Assembly (NCBI GenBank): GCA_937995495.1
Contig: CALKKA010000195.1
Span: 1-29,224 of the forward strand
Source: an uncultured Phycisphaerae bacterium
Lineage (GTDB): Bacteria; Planctomycetota; Phycisphaerae; Sedimentisphaerales; Anaerohalosphaeraceae
Direction: 5' to 3'
DNA: 29,224 bases
Positions 16,113 through 23,648 of this stretch are shown piece by piece. Numbering within the stretch: the stretch's first letter is position 1; each line of letters starts with the position of its first letter. Position numbers and translations under genes: made by a program. Under the pieces are notes generated by a model. That model was not told the DNA's origin. It was given only the letters and a program-made list of their open reading frames with translations, and searched no databases.

Positions 16113-16775
16113 CTAATTTTGAGACCACTTTATCTCAGTTCGACACACCGGCTTGGAAAATTGTCCCGGCGTAATATTCAGCCACTTCATTATTTCGTCT
16201 ACACGCACCGTACCTGACTGTGAAACGCAACAGGCCACTTCAATTTGGTCCTTTGAAAAGTCTAACTCTTGTAAATAAAGAGAAAGGTCGATTTGCTTAT
16301 ACCTTCTTTTTTTCGCCCAATACCGTTGGATCTGGATGGGGATTTTCTGAACAACCTGTTCCTGGCAGCCACCTAGATGCCTGTGAAATTGTTCATCAAT
16401 AGGTGATTCCAGACAGAACACATAGCGGACACCTTCAGGATGAAACATGCATTTCCCAAAGATATTTTCAACTTTCACCACAGAACATTCTGCCGGAAGT
16501 TGCTGTTGTATCTTACCCCCCCAGTCTTGTAGAAGAGACTCTTCTGAAAGCTCAACCGTCGCGCAGACCCTGTCTCTTGCCGACTGTGTCCCAACACTTC
16601 GAGGGAACGGAATGGACAAATGAGGATGAGGATTAAAACCCATTGAATACACCAGTGGAACCGAAGCCCGAACCAAAGCCCGTTCAAACAGGGTCAATGT
16701 TTCCTGATGCGACAAATAGGCCAGATTTCCCTCAATCGAGAAATCCACAACCAGTGTGTAAATCTGTTTTTGCAT
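16113..16775 (-). CDS. DUF2344 / TIGR03936 protein (radical SAM-linked)
   Basis: A 220-residue protein that starts QIYTLVVDFSIEGNLAYLSHQETLTLFERALVRA and continues YSMGFNPHPHLSIPFPRSVG. This pattern is typical of the DUF2344 (TIGR03936) family. In other bacteria the domain is fused to, or encoded next to, a large radical SAM protein, and often lies beside an RNase E/G gene. Here the RNase gene does follow, after 124 bases, but no radical SAM partner is in the window. Its biochemical role is unknown. The start at ATG 16775 gives the normal N-terminus, but no ribosome binding site is evident. Confidence 0.85.
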   Translation of the reverse strand: MQKQIYTLVVDFSIEGNLAYLSHQETLTLFERALVRASVPLVYSMGFNPHPHLSIPFPRSVGTQSARDRVCATVELSEESLLQDWGGKIQQQLPAECSVVKVENIFGKCMFHPEGVRYVFCLESPIDEQFHRHLGGCQEQVVQKIPIQIQRYWAKKRRYKQIDLSLYLQELDFSKDQIEVACCVSQSGTVRVDEIMKWLNITPGQFSKPVCRTEIKWSQN

Positions 16776-16806
16776 TTAATAAATCAATCAATTTTATTGA
16801 AATTCT

Positions 16807-16828
16807 CAGCCGGTTATTTCCCCGGCTG
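16807..16828 (-). terminator. Hairpin downstream of ptsI
   Basis: CAGCCGG (16807-16813) and CCGGCTG (16822-16828) form a perfect seven-base-pair GC-rich stem with an eight-base loop. It lies about 60 bases past the ptsI stop. Read on the minus strand the stem is followed only by AGAATTTC, so the U-tract is weak; the plus-strand side has TTTT. It may end or attenuate the PTS transcript. Confidence 0.4.
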
Positions 16829-16889
16829 TTTTCGTTCTTGTGCTCACTCATTCTCAGGATGAAAGCGGACGACCAAACCTGAACCGCCC

Positions 16890-18626
16890 TTAGAATGTTT
16901 CAGGCAATATTCGGGTTGCCGCATCCCTGAGAAAATTTTGAATCTGTCGATGTGAATCCATTGTCGCTATCTTTCGCGACAACCGATTACACTCCTCGAT
17001 CGTAACCGACCGTATAATCTTTTTTACTTCGGGGATCATCGGCGGTGCCAGCGACATCGTCCGGACTCCCATCCCTAACAAGGGCATAATGAATTCTGGA
17101 TCCGACGCCGCTTCGCCACAGACGCTTAGGTCGATCTTCGCTTTATGCGCATCCTGAATTACACCCCGCATTAAGCGCAGAACCGCAGGATCTGCAGCCG
17201 AAAATAATGTAGAAACATGCTCATTAGCACGATCCACTGCCAGCGTATATTGTATCAGGTCATTCGTTCCAATACTGAAGAATGCCGACTCGTTGGCTAG
17301 CAGATTTGCGGTTAAGGCCGAGCTGGGTGTTTCAATCATAATGCCAACCGGCATCTCTGCATTGTAAGGAACGGCACTTTCATCCAAATCCTCCATCACA
17401 TCCCGCAGAATCATCTTCGCCTGCCGAAGTTCCTGAAGATTGGTGATCAGAGGGAACATCACTCTAACATCCCCAAGCACAGAAGCCCTCAAAATAGCAC
17501 GCAATTGCGTCTTAAAAAGCGGCAACGCCTGAAGGCAGTAGCGAATGGAACGCAATCCCAAAACCGGATTGGCCTCGGTCACATGCCAGCCGGAATGGGG
17601 AAGCTTATCGGCCCCCAAGTCCATCGTCCGAATAACCACCGGTCTGCCGTCCATCGCTCGAATCGTTTCGGCATAAGCACTGTAGTGATCTTCTTCTGCT
17701 GGTTCCTGTCCGCCATAAAGATACAGGAACTCCGTTCGATACAAACCAATTCCCGCCCCACCCTTGTCTAAAACGATTTGGGCCTCATCGGGAAATTCAA
17801 TATTGCCCATTAACTGGATGCGGACTCCATCGCGGGTTTCGGCGGGCAATTCGCGCAATTCATCCAGTTCACTCACGAACTGTGACATCTGCTGCGCATA
17901 GCGATCATACTGTTTTAACGTCTCCTCGTCCGGATCGATCACAACTACTCCGCGATTGCCATCGATAATCACCACACACTCCGGTGGAACTTCCGAAGAC
18001 ATATCGCCCAGTGCAACAACGGCAGGAATGCCCATTGACCTTGCCACAATCGCCGTATGACTGGTTCGCCCCCCTCTTTCTGTCGCAAAGCCTCTGACGA
18101 AAGTTTTATTAAAGCCCGCTGTCTGGGTCGGGGTTAAATCGCTTGATAAGATGACAACCTCTTCCCGGAGGTAATCCACCTCTTCCTGGCGCTTTCCCAA
18201 AAGACGAACCAGCAAACGCTTTTCAATATCATAAATATCCGCCGCTCGCTCACTGATATAAGGATCATCGATGCCGGCAAAATGGGAGGCGATTTCACGG
18301 AGAATAGTAGAAACAGCATATTCAGCTGTTACCAACTCTTTGGAGATAAAATCCTTGATGCGTTTCCGAAAACTACGGTCACGCAAAAAACGCATATGAA
18401 CAGCAAAGATATCCTGGATCTTGCTTTCTTTTATCTCTTCAGCAGATCCAATCCCCTCCAGTTCAGAAATGGCTGTCGAAAATGCCTTGCGAAGTCGCAA
18501 GATTTCATCGGATCGCTGCGACGGAAGGATAGACCGGCGGGGAATGCGATAATCCTTCGAGTCGATCAGCATCGGCTTTGCGATGGCAATGCCAGGCGAA
18601 ACAGCAATTCCTTTTCTAATTTCCAT
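16890..18626 (-). CDS. ptsI: PTS enzyme I (phosphoenolpyruvate-protein phosphotransferase)
   Basis: Enzyme I takes phosphate from PEP and passes it to HPr. The protein has 578 residues, the normal length, with no N-terminal GAF domain, so it is not of the EI-Ntr (PtsP) type. The phosphorylated histidine is His190 in GGRTSHTAIVARSMGIPAV. The C-terminal PEP-binding barrel shows NIEFPDEA, GIGLYRTEFLYL, MIETPSSAL, SIGTNDLIQY and the active-site Cys in VCGEAASD. The ATG at 18626 lies nine bases after the HPr gene, and an AAGGA is in that spacer region. No EIIB or EIIC gene is near, so the phosphorelay probably ends on EIIA and serves regulation. Confidence 0.96.
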   Translation of the reverse strand: MEIRKGIAVSPGIAIAKPMLIDSKDYRIPRRSILPSQRSDEILRLRKAFSTAISELEGIGSAEEIKESKIQDIFAVHMRFLRDRSFRKRIKDFISKELVTAEYAVSTILREIASHFAGIDDPYISERAADIYDIEKRLLVRLLGKRQEEVDYLREEVVILSSDLTPTQTAGFNKTFVRGFATERGGRTSHTAIVARSMGIPAVVALGDMSSEVPPECVVIIDGNRGVVVIDPDEETLKQYDRYAQQMSQFVSELDELRELPAETRDGVRIQLMGNIEFPDEAQIVLDKGGAGIGLYRTEFLYLYGGQEPAEEDHYSAYAETIRAMDGRPVVIRTMDLGADKLPHSGWHVTEANPVLGLRSIRYCLQALPLFKTQLRAILRASVLGDVRVMFPLITNLQELRQAKMILRDVMEDLDESAVPYNAEMPVGIMIETPSSALTANLLANESAFFSIGTNDLIQYTLAVDRANEHVSTLFSAADPAVLRLMRGVIQDAHKAKIDLSVCGEAASDPEFIMPLLGMGVRTMSLAPPMIPEVKKIIRSVTIEECNRLSRKIATMDSHRQIQNFLRDAATRILPETF

Positions 18627-18635
18627 GAAAAGTTT

Positions 18636-18944
18636 TTATCCTTCCTTTTCGCCAACCGCTAAATCTGGATCATCCATGAACTTATTGTCTACCAGATCGC
18701 GTAACGCCTCGATCGCATGATTGGCATCAGATCCGACAGCTGTGATCTTCAAGCGTGTCCCACAGGTTGCCGCAAGCATTGTCATCTGCATAATACTTTT
18801 GGCATCGGCGTTGACATCCTGATGCCCAACCGAAATATCAGATTCAAATGAATTGGCTAAGTCAACAAACTGCATAGCAGGGCGCATATGCAAACCTTCA
18901 GGATTACGTATTTCAATCTCGATTTCATATGTCTGCTCGGGCAC
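18636..18944 (-). CDS. ptsH: HPr phosphocarrier protein
   Basis: HPr relays phosphate from enzyme I to EIIA proteins. The protein has 102 residues, slightly longer than the usual 85-90 because of an acidic C-terminal tail. The phosphorylated residue is His19 in GLHMRPA (usually GLHARPA). Ser50 in DAKSIMQMTML matches the site that HPr kinase modifies in organisms that have it. The start is a GTG at 18944, supported by GAGGA seven bases upstream. It lies between ptsN and ptsI. It could equally be called NPr, because its neighbour is an EIIA of the nitrogen type. Confidence 0.95.
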   Translation of the reverse strand: MPEQTYEIEIEIRNPEGLHMRPAMQFVDLANSFESDISVGHQDVNADAKSIMQMTMLAATCGTRLKITAVGSDANHAIEALRDLVDNKFMDDPDLAVGEKEG

Positions 18945-18988
18945 GCAATATCCTCTGAACTCTTTTGGGCGCTAATAGCATTGCTTAA

Positions 18989-19459
18989 TTAATTGCTATC
19001 GCCATCCGCATCCTTAATGGCCTCGATAATCGCTTCAGGCGTCCGGGACTGGCGAAGAAAGCGGCGAAAATCATCTTTTTGAAGATTCTTAAAAATAGTT
19101 TCCATTGCCTGCAAGTGCTTATCCGGATCCGACGCTGGACTTAACAACAAGAAAACAGAATAGACGGGTTGTTTATCCAGCGAGGCAAATCCAATCCCCT
19201 CCTGCGAACAGCCGACCACGGCCACCGGTTCAGTAACAGACTTATGCTTGACATGCGGCACGGCAACACCTTTACCGATCCCTGTGCTAGCTTCATTTTC
19301 GCGTTTGATAACCGCTTTAGCCAGCGCTTTCACATCAGTCGCTTTCATCTTTATGTGCGCACCCAAGGACTGTACCAACTCCTCGATAACCGCATCCCGT
19401 TCACTGGATCCCAATTGGGCAATAATTGCGTCCTGACAGATAACATCAGCTAATTTCAT
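18989..19459 (-). CDS. ptsN: PTS EIIA protein, nitrogen-regulatory/fructose type
   Basis: A single-domain EIIA of 156 residues. The phosphorylated histidine is His69 in STGIGKGVAVPHVKH (family: TGIGxGIAIPH). FLLLSPASDPDKHLQAMETIFKNL near 103 is also typical. Because no EIIB or EIIC follows, I favour a PtsN-like regulator over a sugar transporter component. In Proteobacteria PtsN acts on potassium uptake, sensor kinases and stress responses; no target can be named here. A perfect AAGGAG lies five bases before the ATG. It is 100 bases after hpf, the same adjacency as in E. coli. Confidence 0.92.
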   Translation of the reverse strand: MKLADVICQDAIIAQLGSSERDAVIEELVQSLGAHIKMKATDVKALAKAVIKRENEASTGIGKGVAVPHVKHKSVTEPVAVVGCSQEGIGFASLDKQPVYSVFLLLSPASDPDKHLQAMETIFKNLQKDDFRRFLRQSRTPEAIIEAIKDADGDSN

Positions 19460-19559
19460 AATAACTCCTTAAGACCAAACACTTATCATCGCATCAAAAT
19501 TTCGTTTTGGGCCTCACTGCCTGCTCAAGCTGACAATCGACCCATTTGAGTCATTCGGG

Positions 19560-19922
19560 TTACGCAACACCTTCTTCTGGAAGTTGTGTCGGATTTTCAA
19601 TCGCTGCTGCCTCACCCAATGCGGCGGCTTTGTGGCCCCGTTGTTTTTCCTTAGCTTTTCTTAACTGGCGTTCCATTTTGTGCACCGCCGCATCAATACA
19701 GGTATAGGTGTCCGTTCCCGTTTCCTTTGCAATCAGCAGATCATTATGCTCGGCATGGACAAGGATTTCCACGCACTGGGCGCCGCCTTCGTTCCCCTCT
19801 AAAACAACTTCTATCTGAGTAATGCTGTCGTAATAACGAGGTAGTTTCTCAACTTTTTCCTCTGCATGCGCACGGATGGCATCAGTAATCTCAATATGCT
19901 TTCCTGTAATTGTTACAATCAT
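19560..19922 (-). CDS. hpf: Ribosome hibernation factor (short HPF/RaiA type)
   Basis: HPF-type proteins bind the decoding region of resting 30S subunits and protect or pair ribosomes. The 120-residue protein has the conserved fold: VTITGKHIEITDAIRAHAEEKVEKLPRYYD, then ILVHAEHNDLLIAKETGTDTYTCIDAAVHKMERQLRKAKEK. It lacks the C-terminal dimerisation domain of long HPF; only about 20 non-conserved residues follow. AAGGAG lies six bases before the ATG. It is 15 bases after the DUF502 gene and precedes ptsN, so it probably shares their promoter. Confidence 0.94.
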   Translation of the reverse strand: MIVTITGKHIEITDAIRAHAEEKVEKLPRYYDSITQIEVVLEGNEGGAQCVEILVHAEHNDLLIAKETGTDTYTCIDAAVHKMERQLRKAKEKQRGHKAAALGEAAAIENPTQLPEEGVA

Positions 19923-19937
19923 CTGTATCTCCTTAGT

Positions 19938-20645
19938 TTATGATTTCGTTTCTTCATCTTGTTCTTTTTTGGATGCCTCAAAAGCCAAGTGCTCTGCCGG
20001 GGTTATAACACCGGCGCTGATAACAAAACGAAGCGCTTCTTCAATCGACATTTCCAGTTCTATTGTTTCATCCCTCGGCACCATGATCACATATCCCGTA
20101 AACGGCGTGGGGGATGTCGGAACAAAAACAGTTATAAAATCCTTTCGGGTCTCATTTGCAACCGTTTTGAGTCCCTTACCGGTTACCAAACCAACGGACC
20201 AGGTTTCTTTTCTAGGATACTCAAACGCAACAACTTTGCTGAACTCTAAACTTTTTTTGGCGAGGAAAAAATCTGTTACCTGCTTTATATACGGGTAAAC
20301 CTTACTTACCAGCGGAACCCGCATCAGGTTTTTTTCTATAAAATGCCAGAGGGTTCGCCCCATCACACTGGCCAAAAAAGCACCAATGAAACAAACACCG
20401 ATGATGGCAATAAAAAAGCCCGTTATGCGTCCCGGCCCGTCAACCCAGAAATCAACCAAGAAGTTTTCTTCCCAGTTGTCTGTAATCAACAAAATCAAGC
20501 AGACCAGGCCGCGATTGATATGAATACTTACTTTGTCCTGAATAAATATGTAACACTGAACAAATATCCATATCGTCAGGATGGTCGGCAATAACGCCGC
20601 CATCCCCCGAAAAAAATATGACCTAAAGTTTCTAAATGCTTGCAT
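19938..20645 (-). CDS. DUF502 family membrane protein
   Basis: A 235-residue membrane protein of the DUF502 family. After a basic start (FRNFRSYFFRG) come a membrane segment at about 11-37 and a second at about 70-95 (ITGFFIAIIGVCFIGAFLASVMG), then the family hallmarks VPLVSKVYPYIKQVTDFF, VVAFEYPRKETWSVGLVTG and VFVPTSPTPFTGYVIMVPR. The C-terminal half is soluble. No biochemical function is established for the family. I start at the ATG at 20645; a TTG at 20687 would add 14 residues and sits over a GAGGA sequence, so the start is uncertain. It is the first gene of the hpf-PTS run. Confidence 0.88.
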   Translation of the reverse strand: MQAFRNFRSYFFRGMAALLPTILTIWIFVQCYIFIQDKVSIHINRGLVCLILLITDNWEENFLVDFWVDGPGRITGFFIAIIGVCFIGAFLASVMGRTLWHFIEKNLMRVPLVSKVYPYIKQVTDFFLAKKSLEFSKVVAFEYPRKETWSVGLVTGKGLKTVANETRKDFITVFVPTSPTPFTGYVIMVPRDETIELEMSIEEALRFVISAGVITPAEHLAFEASKKEQDEETKS

Positions 20646-20688
20646 CGCTGCTCGCAAAATCTGTGGCAAATGCCCAAATATCCTCAAA

Positions 20689-20705
20689 AATCACTTTTTG
20701 TGATT
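20689..20705 (-). other. Small leader hairpin before the DUF502-hpf-PTS genes
   Basis: On the minus strand AATCAC and GTGATT form a perfect six-pair stem around an A5 loop and are followed by TTTTGAGGA. It lies between the candidate promoter and the DUF502 gene. The run of T is short, so it may be a weak attenuator or nothing. Confidence 0.25.
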
Positions 20706-20742
20706 CTTATTTCAAAAAAACTGATTCCATATAATGTAGGCC

Positions 20743-20771
20743 ATTATGGGCTTAAACTCGCCATGCGTCAA
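20743..20771 (-). promoter_or_regulatory. Candidate sigma70-type promoter for DUF502-hpf-ptsN-ptsH-ptsI
   Basis: On the minus strand TTGACG (20771-20766) and CATAAT (20748-20743) are spaced by exactly 17 bases; each matches five of six consensus bases. The site sits just before the gene run and after the stop of the preceding membrane protein gene. Confidence 0.55.
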
Positions 20772-20781
20772 TAAAAATCTA

Positions 20782-21825
20782 TCATTGACCCTCTTTCTTA
20801 CGGTGTGCCCCCATCAAATGAACGACCATTCCCGGTAGCGAGCCTATAACCCACGCCAATCTTTGGCACAATGCCAGAACTGTTACCAAGTCTTTGGAAG
20901 CCCCCGCGAATCTGACGAACAAAAACACCAACCCCCCCTCCAAAATTCCGATCCCCGCGATGCTCAGTGGCAGCGCCCCGATAATCCACATCATCGGGAA
21001 AAAGACAAAATAACAATAAATAGGGGCGTGCATATCCAGATCTCGGCCAATCAGCCAGAATGAAAAAATCACCAGCATCTGCATCAAGATAGAAATCACC
21101 AAGCCAAAAAGCAAAATCCAAGGATGGTAAACGTAAACAAGGAGGACTTGGTACGTCTGCTGAAGAAAGTGGGCAAAAATGGTCTTGATTTTATTGAAAA
21201 ACTTTCTCAAGTCAAATTTTTTTGTAAATAAAATCAGGATTCCAAGCAGTATAAATCCGCCAATCAGAAACCAATGCGTAGGAATAGGGTGGTTGCTAAA
21301 AAATGTTTTCAAGGGATTTTCTTTCTTGTCAACCTGAAAAAATCCTTCTTTATCACGCATAAAAAGCATGAAGCTTGAAAATGCAAGGATCATCGTCCCA
21401 GCTAATCCCATCAATCGGTCAGCCGCCACACCAATAGCGGCCTGAAGCCGTTTATCGGTATGCTTTGAAATATACCAAGCTCTCAGCAAATCGCCACCGA
21501 CCGCGCTGGGCATAAAATTGGTAAAAAACTGCCCCAAAAATGTCAGTTTAATCGCCAAGAGAAACGGAACATAAATCTTTTGGGCACGCATAAACACCCA
21601 CCAGCGCAATCCGATGAGACACAAGCCTATACAAAAACACAGAACCGCAAACACTAATGTGGAAACTTGCAATCGATTGAACGCCTCTGCGACCTGATCC
21701 GGGTCGATTTTTCGATAGAGAAACCAGCACGCGAGAACGGCGATAATGATCCGAAAAATTAATGACAGGTACTTCTTTACAGATTTTGTTTCCTTAGCGG
21801 GCAAAGGCAGTCTCTCAAAAATCAC
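20782..21825 (-). CDS. UPF0104 / LPG-synthase-transmembrane family protein
   Basis: A 347-residue integral membrane protein with about eight hydrophobic segments (roughly 20-38, 55-75, 90-100, 125-150, 185-203, 225-250, 255-275 and 285-335). FTNFMPSAVGGDLLRAWYIS near residue 96, an Arg in GVAADRLMGL, and ALPLSIAGIGILEGGLVFLF are typical of the UPF0104 family, which shares the flippase-like membrane part of lysylphosphatidylglycerol synthases (MprF) but lacks the soluble transferase domain. The substrate is unknown; lipid or lipid-linked sugar movement is a common guess. The start is a GTG at 21825 without a ribosome binding site, so the N-terminus is uncertain. It is divergent from hisI. Confidence 0.85.
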   Translation of the reverse strand: MIFERLPLPAKETKSVKKYLSLIFRIIIAVLACWFLYRKIDPDQVAEAFNRLQVSTLVFAVLCFCIGLCLIGLRWWVFMRAQKIYVPFLLAIKLTFLGQFFTNFMPSAVGGDLLRAWYISKHTDKRLQAAIGVAADRLMGLAGTMILAFSSFMLFMRDKEGFFQVDKKENPLKTFFSNHPIPTHWFLIGGFILLGILILFTKKFDLRKFFNKIKTIFAHFLQQTYQVLLVYVYHPWILLFGLVISILMQMLVIFSFWLIGRDLDMHAPIYCYFVFFPMMWIIGALPLSIAGIGILEGGLVFLFVRFAGASKDLVTVLALCQRLAWVIGSLPGMVVHLMGAHRKKEGQ

Positions 21826-21871
21826 TTGTTTTTGCTAACAATAGCGTTTAAAAGCAAAAATTCAAGTTGTT

Positions 21872-21898
21872 AAGATATATTTTGAGAAAGAGAGTCAA
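21872..21898 (-). promoter_or_regulatory. Weak promoter candidate for the UPF0104 gene
   Basis: On the minus strand TTGACT (21898-21893) and TATCTT (21877-21872) are spaced by 15 bases, shorter than ideal. It lies in the 89-base divergent region shared with hisI. I see no convincing plus-strand promoter for hisI there. Confidence 0.25.
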
Positions 21899-21914
21899 TA
21901 ATAGGAGTTTTTAA

Positions 21915-22328
21915 GTGGGTTCGAGCATAGAAATCGAAGAGGGCCTCGGATTTGTGCCGAAATTTGACGCAAACGGGCTCATTACAGCCATTTCACAAGA
22001 CGCAGTAACGGGAGAAGTCCTGATGGTTGCCTATATGAATGAAGAGGCACTCAATCTCACTTTAAAGACCGGTAATGCCGTCTTCTTCAGTCGCTCTAGG
22101 AAAAAACTGTGGAAAAAGGGCGAAGAGTCAGGCCATGTCCAAAAAGTCCAGAAAATCCTTGTCGACTGCGACCAGGACTGCCTGATCTTGAAGGTGTCCG
22201 TTGATCAGGGCCAATGCCACGTCGGTTACCAGTCCTGCTTTTATCGTGCTGTCCAGATTGGCACAAAGGATAATTTGGAATTCGTTTCCGAAAAGGTTTA
22301 TGATCCCAAAGAGGCCTATAGGAAATAG
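21915..22328 (+). CDS. hisI: Phosphoribosyl-AMP cyclohydrolase
   Basis: HisI opens the adenine ring of phosphoribosyl-AMP in the third step of histidine synthesis. The protein has 137 residues, so it is the stand-alone form without the fused HisE pyrophosphohydrolase. Signatures are VLMVAYMNEEAL near residue 36, the FFSRSRKKLWKKGEESGH block near 57, the metal-binding DCDQDC near 83, and QCHVGYQSCFYR near 98. The start is a GTG at 21915 with AGGAG seven bases upstream. No other his gene is in the window. A small AAGCCA/TGGCTT hairpin followed by TT lies about 35 bases after the stop. Confidence 0.96.
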   Translation: MGSSIEIEEGLGFVPKFDANGLITAISQDAVTGEVLMVAYMNEEALNLTLKTGNAVFFSRSRKKLWKKGEESGHVQKVQKILVDCDQDCLILKVSVDQGQCHVGYQSCFYRAVQIGTKDNLEFVSEKVYDPKEAYRK

Positions 22329-22363
22329 TAGACCCTGATAAAAGGGAAATTATATTGGCTCTG

Positions 22364-22386
22364 AAGCCATCATCATTCTGGCTTTT
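22364..22386 (+). terminator. Weak hairpin after hisI
   Basis: AAGCCA (22364-22369) pairs with TGGCTT (22379-22384) around a nine-base loop, followed by only TT before C. It sits in the 190-base space between hisI and the PIN-TRAM gene. The rest of that space is very AT-rich, with TTGACG (22425) and TATAAT (22456) that are too far apart (25 bases) to be a standard pair. Confidence 0.25.
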
Positions 22387-22518
22387 CGATAAATTTGTTA
22401 ATATCAAAAGCTATTTGTTATATTTTGACGATATATATAGTTTCTAAAGTCGCGTTATAATACCTTGTATTTGATTATTACTGACTGTAGCTATCATATT
22501 TTTTGAAAGGAATTGTCC

Positions 22519-23631
22519 ATGATATTATTGTATTTCGTCCGTTTTTTGTTCCTCGTTACATCAACCGCATTTCTGCTTTTGGGCCTAAATCAAACTGCTA
22601 AAAGCGAACAGGACATTACCGTCTTTATCATTGCCCTGTCGCTAACCGTTTTGGCAATCGCCGTTGAATGGCTCACTCCCAAAAAATCACTGTTTACTCT
22701 GACCGGGGTTTTCTTTGGGCTGCTGATTGGAATGTTCATCGGCTGGGCGCTGAATCAGGTCATCATCATGATGAATGATTTCTATTGGCAACTGCCAAAA
22801 GATACTCTGGAAATGGGCCTCAGGCTCGCCGACCTGTGTATCTGTTATTTGTGTATCAGTATTGTTATTAGAACGAAAGACGACTTCAGATTTCTCGTCC
22901 CCTATGTTGAATTCACCCGTCAAACAAGAGGGTTGCGTCCGCTCGTACTGGACACATCCGTGATCATCGACGGGAGAATTGCGGATATCGCTCAGACCAA
23001 ACTCTTCGACGCCCCCCTCATCGTCCCACGTTTCGTTCTCAACGAATTACAGCTCGTTGCGGACTCCGCGGACAAAGTCAAACGCAATCGCGGTCGACGG
23101 GGCCTGGACATGCTCAACAAGCTCCAAAACAGCCCCGTTGTCGAAGTTACGATCGACGACACCCCACCGCCCGGTGTGCAGGATAATACAGAAGTTGATC
23201 AGAAACTGGTTGCTTTCAGCAAAAACTGTGATGGACGGCTTGTTACCAATGACTTTAATCTAAACAAAGTAGCCTCTTTAAGAGGCGTTGATGTCGTCAA
23301 TATCAATGATCTGGCCAATGCTTTAAAAACGGTCACCCTACCCGGCGAAGCCATGACAGTCAAAGTCCTGCGATTAGGAGAAGATCCGAACCAGGGCGTG
23401 GGATATCTTGAAGACGGCACCATGGTAGTCATCGAAGGCGCTCACGATAAAATCGGCAGGACTGTTACTTTTGCGGTTACCAGTGCCCTGCAAACCTCTG
23501 CAGGCCGTATGATTTTTGGGAAATATGAGGGAGACAGCCCTCTGAAATCCAATGCTGGCAGTAATAGTTCTAATGGGAACCGCCAAGGTTCGTCCGACTC
23601 TCGACGCAAACGATTCAACCCGAGGTCATAG
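22519..23631 (+). CDS. PIN-TRAM domain membrane protein (YacL-like)
   Basis: A 370-residue protein with four predicted membrane segments (about 4-23, 33-51, 58-80, 102-118), then a PIN nuclease domain (about 141-265) and a TRAM domain (about 279-336), followed by a Ser/Asn/Arg-rich tail. The PIN acidic residues are visible: Asp145 in LVLDTSVIIDGRI, Glu176 in RFVLNELQ, Asp227 in EVDQKL and Asp245 in LVTNDFN. This is the layout of Bacillus YacL and its relatives. PIN domains usually cut RNA; the role of this membrane-bound group is not well settled. I start at the ATG at 22519, with AAAGG eight bases upstream; an in-frame TTG lies six bases earlier. It converges on the TPR gene with a 17-base gap. 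Confidence 0.93.
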   Translation: MILLYFVRFLFLVTSTAFLLLGLNQTAKSEQDITVFIIALSLTVLAIAVEWLTPKKSLFTLTGVFFGLLIGMFIGWALNQVIIMMNDFYWQLPKDTLEMGLRLADLCICYLCISIVIRTKDDFRFLVPYVEFTRQTRGLRPLVLDTSVIIDGRIADIAQTKLFDAPLIVPRFVLNELQLVADSADKVKRNRGRRGLDMLNKLQNSPVVEVTIDDTPPPGVQDNTEVDQKLVAFSKNCDGRLVTNDFNLNKVASLRGVDVVNINDLANALKTVTLPGEAMTVKVLRLGEDPNQGVGYLEDGTMVVIEGAHDKIGRTVTFAVTSALQTSAGRMIFGKYEGDSPLKSNAGSNSSNGNRQGSSDSRRKRFNPRS

Positions 23632-23648
23632 CCGAAGCGACTCCTAAA

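Noticed and set aside
21915..21930. GGTTCGA-like tRNA T-loop sequence
   Set aside because: It is the first codons of hisI; no acceptor or anticodon stem surrounds it.
22425..22461. TTGACG and TATAAT before the PIN-TRAM gene
   Set aside because: The spacing is 25 bases, too long for a standard promoter.
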